In this document: piece after piece, positions 39,213-42,656 of the stretch
Position numbering within the stretch: position 1 is the first letter of the stretch
Layout of the letters: every line of letters starts with the position of its first letter
DNA from: Bacteroidota bacterium
GTDB lineage: Bacteria; Bacteroidota; Bacteroidia; B-17B0; Aurantibacillaceae
Direction of reading: 5' to 3'
Length of the DNA stretch: 42,656 bases
Assembly: GCA_025362395.1 (NCBI GenBank)
Contig: JANYGK010000013.1
Coordinates: 1-42,656, forward strand
Notes under the pieces: generated by a model
Told to the model about the DNA's origin: nothing
The model's input: only the letters and a program-made list of their open reading frames with translations
Database searches by the model: none
Position numbers and translations under genes: made by a program

Positions 39213-40970
39213 ATGAGAAAAACTACTAAAAAGATCCTGGCCTTAACAGGGGTGCTCGCCACGGCGGTATCCATTGGGGTTTGGGATTCGCACACATCCT
39301 TTGTGGAAGCGTCGAGTCACAGGGAAGCGCCGCTGATCGCCAACGATCCTCTCGCAGACAACACGGACCTTTACGCCTTCCGTAGTCCGGATGACACAAC
39401 TACCGTAACCATTATCGCTAACTACGTGCCTCTTCAGCTGCCTCAGGGCGGGCCAAACTATGCATCGTTTGGCGAAAACATCCGTTACGAAGTTCACGTT
39501 AAAAATAATACGGCTACAACCGGTGATGATATCACCTACCGTTTTACTTTTACAAAAACAAACCAAGACCCAAATACATTTTTCAACATTCGTTTAGGAA
39601 ATCAAAATCTTAAAACGACTTACATTGCTCAAAAAAGTATTGCAGGCGGAGCATTTACAACGATTGTTCCTATGGGTATTGTACCTCCTCCAAACATCGG
39701 GCCCCGCTCTATTAGCAATGCAACGGTTGGTTTAGGTGCAGCCAATTATGATGCGTTAATTACTTCTGCAATTATGACAGCATCCGGCAGCGGTGGAGAA
39801 AAAATTTATTGCGGTCCTTCTGATGACGCGTTTTTTACTGACTTAGGCGGCATTTTCGACCTTGGTCAAACACGCTCTTCGTCAGGTCCTCGCAATGGCT
39901 TAGCAACTAAAAATGTGCATTCCATTGCTATTAAAATTCCTATTGCAACATTACAAAAAACAGGTCAGCCGGTAACAGCTGCTACCAACATTTTAGATGC
40001 TAATTTTGTAATCGGTGTTTGGGCTTCTGCAAGCAGGCAAACAACCCGTACATTAAGTACTTCGGGTGGCGCCCCTACAGAAAGCGGTACATGGGTGCAA
40101 GTATCTCGTATCGGTATGCCTTTAACCAATGAAGCTGTAATGCCTATCGGCATGAAAGACAAATGGAACTCATTAACTCCTTATACAGAAGATCCTACAA
40201 TGGAAGATTATTTCTGTAATCCTGAATTAGGATTATATATGGATAACTCTCAATATGGTGGTGCAGTACCGGGCCTAGCGCCTTTACGCATACAGGCAAA
40301 CTCATTACAGGCGTATGATTTCCGTAACACAAAAGCCGGCTTATCGGGCCTTGCAGGAAATTCTGCATTAAACGGAACCGCTTTATCAAATGCAAATTTC
40401 GGGGCTTATTTATTAAGATCAGGCAAGCCGCGTTCTGTTGATTTGCTTCCTATTTTCCATACAGGTGTTCCAAACTTAATACCTTACCAATTGGCTACAG
40501 GTAAAGCAGGTAACCCATTAGCGGCAGGTAAACCGTTTATTAATAATTTTTTGCCAACGTTTGGCGACATGTTACGTTTAAACATGGCAGTACCGGTTAC
40601 TCCAAGAAATTCAGTCGATTTTAGCTCTATGGGCTTAATTAAAGCGGCAGTATTAGGTTTAACGGATGCACGTTACAACACTACCCCTGTTTTACAAAAC
40701 ATTCCTAATATGGACGGTTTCCCTAACGGACGTCGTTTAGAGGATGATGTAACACGTATTGAATTACAAGCTGTAGGCGGTGCAGTTTTAGCAGCTATCG
40801 GTTTATGGTATGATGATTATACTGTAGGCGGTGCTAACCCTGTAACTCCCATGTTAGGTAACGTACTGGGCTATACAACAGGCGTTGAAAAAAATGACAC
40901 AACCTTTAAAGCTGCTTTTCCTTACGTACAGGCTCCTTGGAGTGGTTACGCTAATCACAGCGGTCAGTAA
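39213..40970 (+). CDS. DUF4331 family secreted protein, copy 1
   Basis: 585 residues with signal segment (1-34, ending near FVEA) followed by SSHREAPLIANDPLADNTDLYAFRSPD, the DUF4331 start. Later patterns include GPNYASFGENIRYEVHV and DMLRLNMAVPVTPRNS. The family is secreted, of unknown function, and often forms tandem copies in Bacteroidota. A second copy follows after 31 bp. The first about 280 bases use more C- and G-ending codons than the rest of the gene. Confidence 0.92.
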   Translation: MRKTTKKILALTGVLATAVSIGVWDSHTSFVEASSHREAPLIANDPLADNTDLYAFRSPDDTTTVTIIANYVPLQLPQGGPNYASFGENIRYEVHVKNNTATTGDDITYRFTFTKTNQDPNTFFNIRLGNQNLKTTYIAQKSIAGGAFTTIVPMGIVPPPNIGPRSISNATVGLGAANYDALITSAIMTASGSGGEKIYCGPSDDAFFTDLGGIFDLGQTRSSSGPRNGLATKNVHSIAIKIPIATLQKTGQPVTAATNILDANFVIGVWASASRQTTRTLSTSGGAPTESGTWVQVSRIGMPLTNEAVMPIGMKDKWNSLTPYTEDPTMEDYFCNPELGLYMDNSQYGGAVPGLAPLRIQANSLQAYDFRNTKAGLSGLAGNSALNGTALSNANFGAYLLRSGKPRSVDLLPIFHTGVPNLIPYQLATGKAGNPLAAGKPFINNFLPTFGDMLRLNMAVPVTPRNSVDFSSMGLIKAAVLGLTDARYNTTPVLQNIPNMDGFPNGRRLEDDVTRIELQAVGGAVLAAIGLWYDDYTVGGANPVTPMLGNVLGYTTGVEKNDTTFKAAFPYVQAPWSGYANHSGQ

Positions 40971-41001
40971 TTAATTATTAATAACATTTAATATAAAAAT
41001 C

Positions 41002-42656
41002 ATGAACAAAAAATATATAGGAAAAATCCTGACTTTAACCGGTGTACTTGCTACGGCAGTAACCATTGGAGTATGGGATTCGCAAAAATCCACTGTGGAA
41101 GCGTCGAGCCACAGGGAAGCGCCGTTGATCGCTAACGATCCTTTAACGGACAATACAGACTTATACGCATTTCGTAGCCCTGATGACACGAATTACGTAA
41201 CCATTATCGCTAATTACGTGCCTCTTCAGCTGCCGCAAGGTGGGCCGAATTTCGCATCATTTGGTGAAAATATCCGTTACGAAGTTCATATTAAGAACGA
41301 TGCAACAACAACAGGTGATGATATTACTTACCGTTTTACATTCACTAAAACAAACCAGGACCCTACTACTTTTTTCAACATTCGTTTAGGACAACAAAAT
41401 CTTAAAACGACTTATACAGTTGAAAAAACAATTATGGTTCCTATAGTAGGTGCTGTTACAACAACTATTATCACTAATGGCATTGTACCTCCTCCAAACA
41501 TCGGGCCCCGCTCTATCAGTAACGCAACGGTTGGTTTAGGTAAACCTAACTACGATGCGTTAATTACATCTGCTACCCAAACTGCTTCAGGTACAGGTGG
41601 TGAGATTATTTATGCAGGCCCGGCCGACGATCCGTTTTTTGTTGACTTAGGCGGTATTTTTGATGTTGGACAAACCAGAAACGGCGGTACAGGCATTAAT
41701 AAGCCTGAAGACGGTGTTGCTTGTAAAAACATCCATTCAATTGCACTTAAAATTCCTATTGCTACGTTACAAAAAAGCGGTAATTCTGTATCTTCTGCAT
41801 CAGGTATCTTAGACGCTAATTACATTATCGGTGTATGGGCATCTGCAAGCAGACAACAGATCCGTACGTTAAATACTAACGGTACACAATCTTTCTCAGG
41901 TTCTTGGGTACAAGTTTCCCGAATCGGTATGCCTTTAACTAACGAAGCCATTATTCCTATCATGAGTAAGGATCGTTGGAATTCATTAACTCCTTATACA
42001 GAAGATCCCACTTATGAAGATTATTTCTGTAATCCTGAATTAGGTTTATATATGGATAATTCAGCATTTGGCGGTGCAGTGCCGGGCTTAGCTCCTTTAC
42101 GCATCCAAGCTAATTCTTTACAGGCTTATGATTTCCGTAATACAAAAGCGGGCTTATCCGGCTTAGCGTCTAACACAGTTGCTACAGCAGGTACTGCATT
42201 AGCTCCAAGCGCTTATGGTGCATATTTATTAAGAGCCGGTAAACCGCGTTCAGTGGATTTATTGCCTATCTTTCATACAGGTGTTCCTAACTTACGTCCT
42301 TACCAATTAGCTACAGCAGCTAAAGGAGGTAACCCATTGGCAGCAGGTAAACCATTTATCAATAACTTTATGCCTGTTTTCGGTGATATGTTACGTTTAA
42401 ACATGGCGGTACCAGTTACTCCAAGAAACTCTGCAGATTTTAGTTCATTAGGATTGATTCAGGCGGCAGTATTAGGTTTAACAGATTCTCGTTTTAACGG
42501 TTCAGCTACTTTACAAAATATTCCTAACATGGACGGTTTTCCTAACGGACGTCGTTTAGAGGATGATGTAACACGTATTGAATTGCAAGCGGTGAGTGGT
42601 GTTGTATTAGCTGCTATTGGTTTATGGTATGATGATTACACTGCAGGCGGCCCTAA
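41002..42656 (+). CDS. DUF4331 family secreted protein, copy 2 (cut by right edge)
   Basis: ATG 41002 opens a frame that stays open to the window end (551 complete codons). It is closely similar to copy 1 along its length: the same start block ASSHREAPLIANDPL, the same GPNFASFGENIRYEVH, and the same MLRLNMAVPVTPRNSADFSS and NIPNMDGFPNGRRLEDD. It has small insertions relative to copy 1 near IMVPIVGAVTTT and in the loop after NGGTG. A recent tandem duplication is the simplest reading. The C-terminus is outside the window. Confidence 0.92.
   Translation, partial: MNKKYIGKILTLTGVLATAVTIGVWDSQKSTVEASSHREAPLIANDPLTDNTDLYAFRSPDDTNYVTIIANYVPLQLPQGGPNFASFGENIRYEVHIKNDATTTGDDITYRFTFTKTNQDPTTFFNIRLGQQNLKTTYTVEKTIMVPIVGAVTTTIITNGIVPPPNIGPRSISNATVGLGKPNYDALITSATQTASGTGGEIIYAGPADDPFFVDLGGIFDVGQTRNGGTGINKPEDGVACKNIHSIALKIPIATLQKSGNSVSSASGILDANYIIGVWASASRQQIRTLNTNGTQSFSGSWVQVSRIGMPLTNEAIIPIMSKDRWNSLTPYTEDPTYEDYFCNPELGLYMDNSAFGGAVPGLAPLRIQANSLQAYDFRNTKAGLSGLASNTVATAGTALAPSAYGAYLLRAGKPRSVDLLPIFHTGVPNLRPYQLATAAKGGNPLAAGKPFINNFMPVFGDMLRLNMAVPVTPRNSADFSSLGLIQAAVLGLTDSRFNGSATLQNIPNMDGFPNGRRLEDDVTRIELQAVSGVVLAAIGLWYDDYTAGGP

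Overview
The window is an AT-rich stretch of a Bacteroidota chromosome. The support is: SprB-type repeats and LamG modules in secreted proteins, many Bacteroidota-style lipoproteins, a PAS kinase with a Crp-fused response regulator, the rplM-rpsI-rpsB-tsf-pyrH block, and promoters of the Bacteroidota type (TTTG, 19 bp, TAnnTTTG), best seen in front of rplM. I cannot name the genus. No rRNA, tRNA, insertion sequence or CRISPR array was recognised.

Layout. (1) 1-5970, minus strand: a compact operon with its own promoter. It encodes a small secreted protein, an 891-residue lectin/Ig-type secreted protein, a Skp/OmpH-like protein, a lipoprotein and the first 571 codons of a giant Rhs-like secreted protein that runs off the left edge. 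(2) 6204-13783, minus strand: an eight-gene type II secretion/type IV pilus-like operon (pseudopilin, minimal prepilin peptidase, GspE/PilB ATPase, secretin, PilM/PilN-like, PilO-like, FN3 lipoprotein, GspC/PilP-like). No GspF/PilC platform protein is present. The secretion operon reads towards the Rhs-like operon, so the latter is a candidate cargo locus. (3) 13995-17606: small orphan proteins around a single-domain response regulator. (4) 17794-22336: a stress/redox-looking block with a membrane protein plus UspA, a ChaN-like protein, and a histidine kinase with a response-regulator/Crp fusion. Two FNR/CRP-like palindromes sit at the same distance upstream of two predicted promoters here.

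(5) 22667-31302: hrpB helicase and a divergent phospholipase-D-family lipoprotein, a SET-domain protein, a DUF3089-type hydrolase lipoprotein, a polytopic membrane protein and a MacB/FtsX permease. (6) 31373-37065, minus strand: a barrel-like protein, serC, a 45-codon lipoprotein gene, pyrH, tsf, rpsB, rpsI and rplM, with three clear intrinsic terminators and a 61-bp direct repeat. (7) 37291-42656, plus strand: a SatD-like protein, signal peptidase I and two tandem DUF4331 paralogues, the second cut by the right edge.

The most interesting elements are the GspF-less secretion operon with an adjacent candidate cargo operon, the Ala(-1) pseudopilin paired with a minimal peptidase, the equal-spaced TGATnnnnATCA sites near the Crp-type regulator, and an orphan plus-strand terminator that may mark a small RNA.
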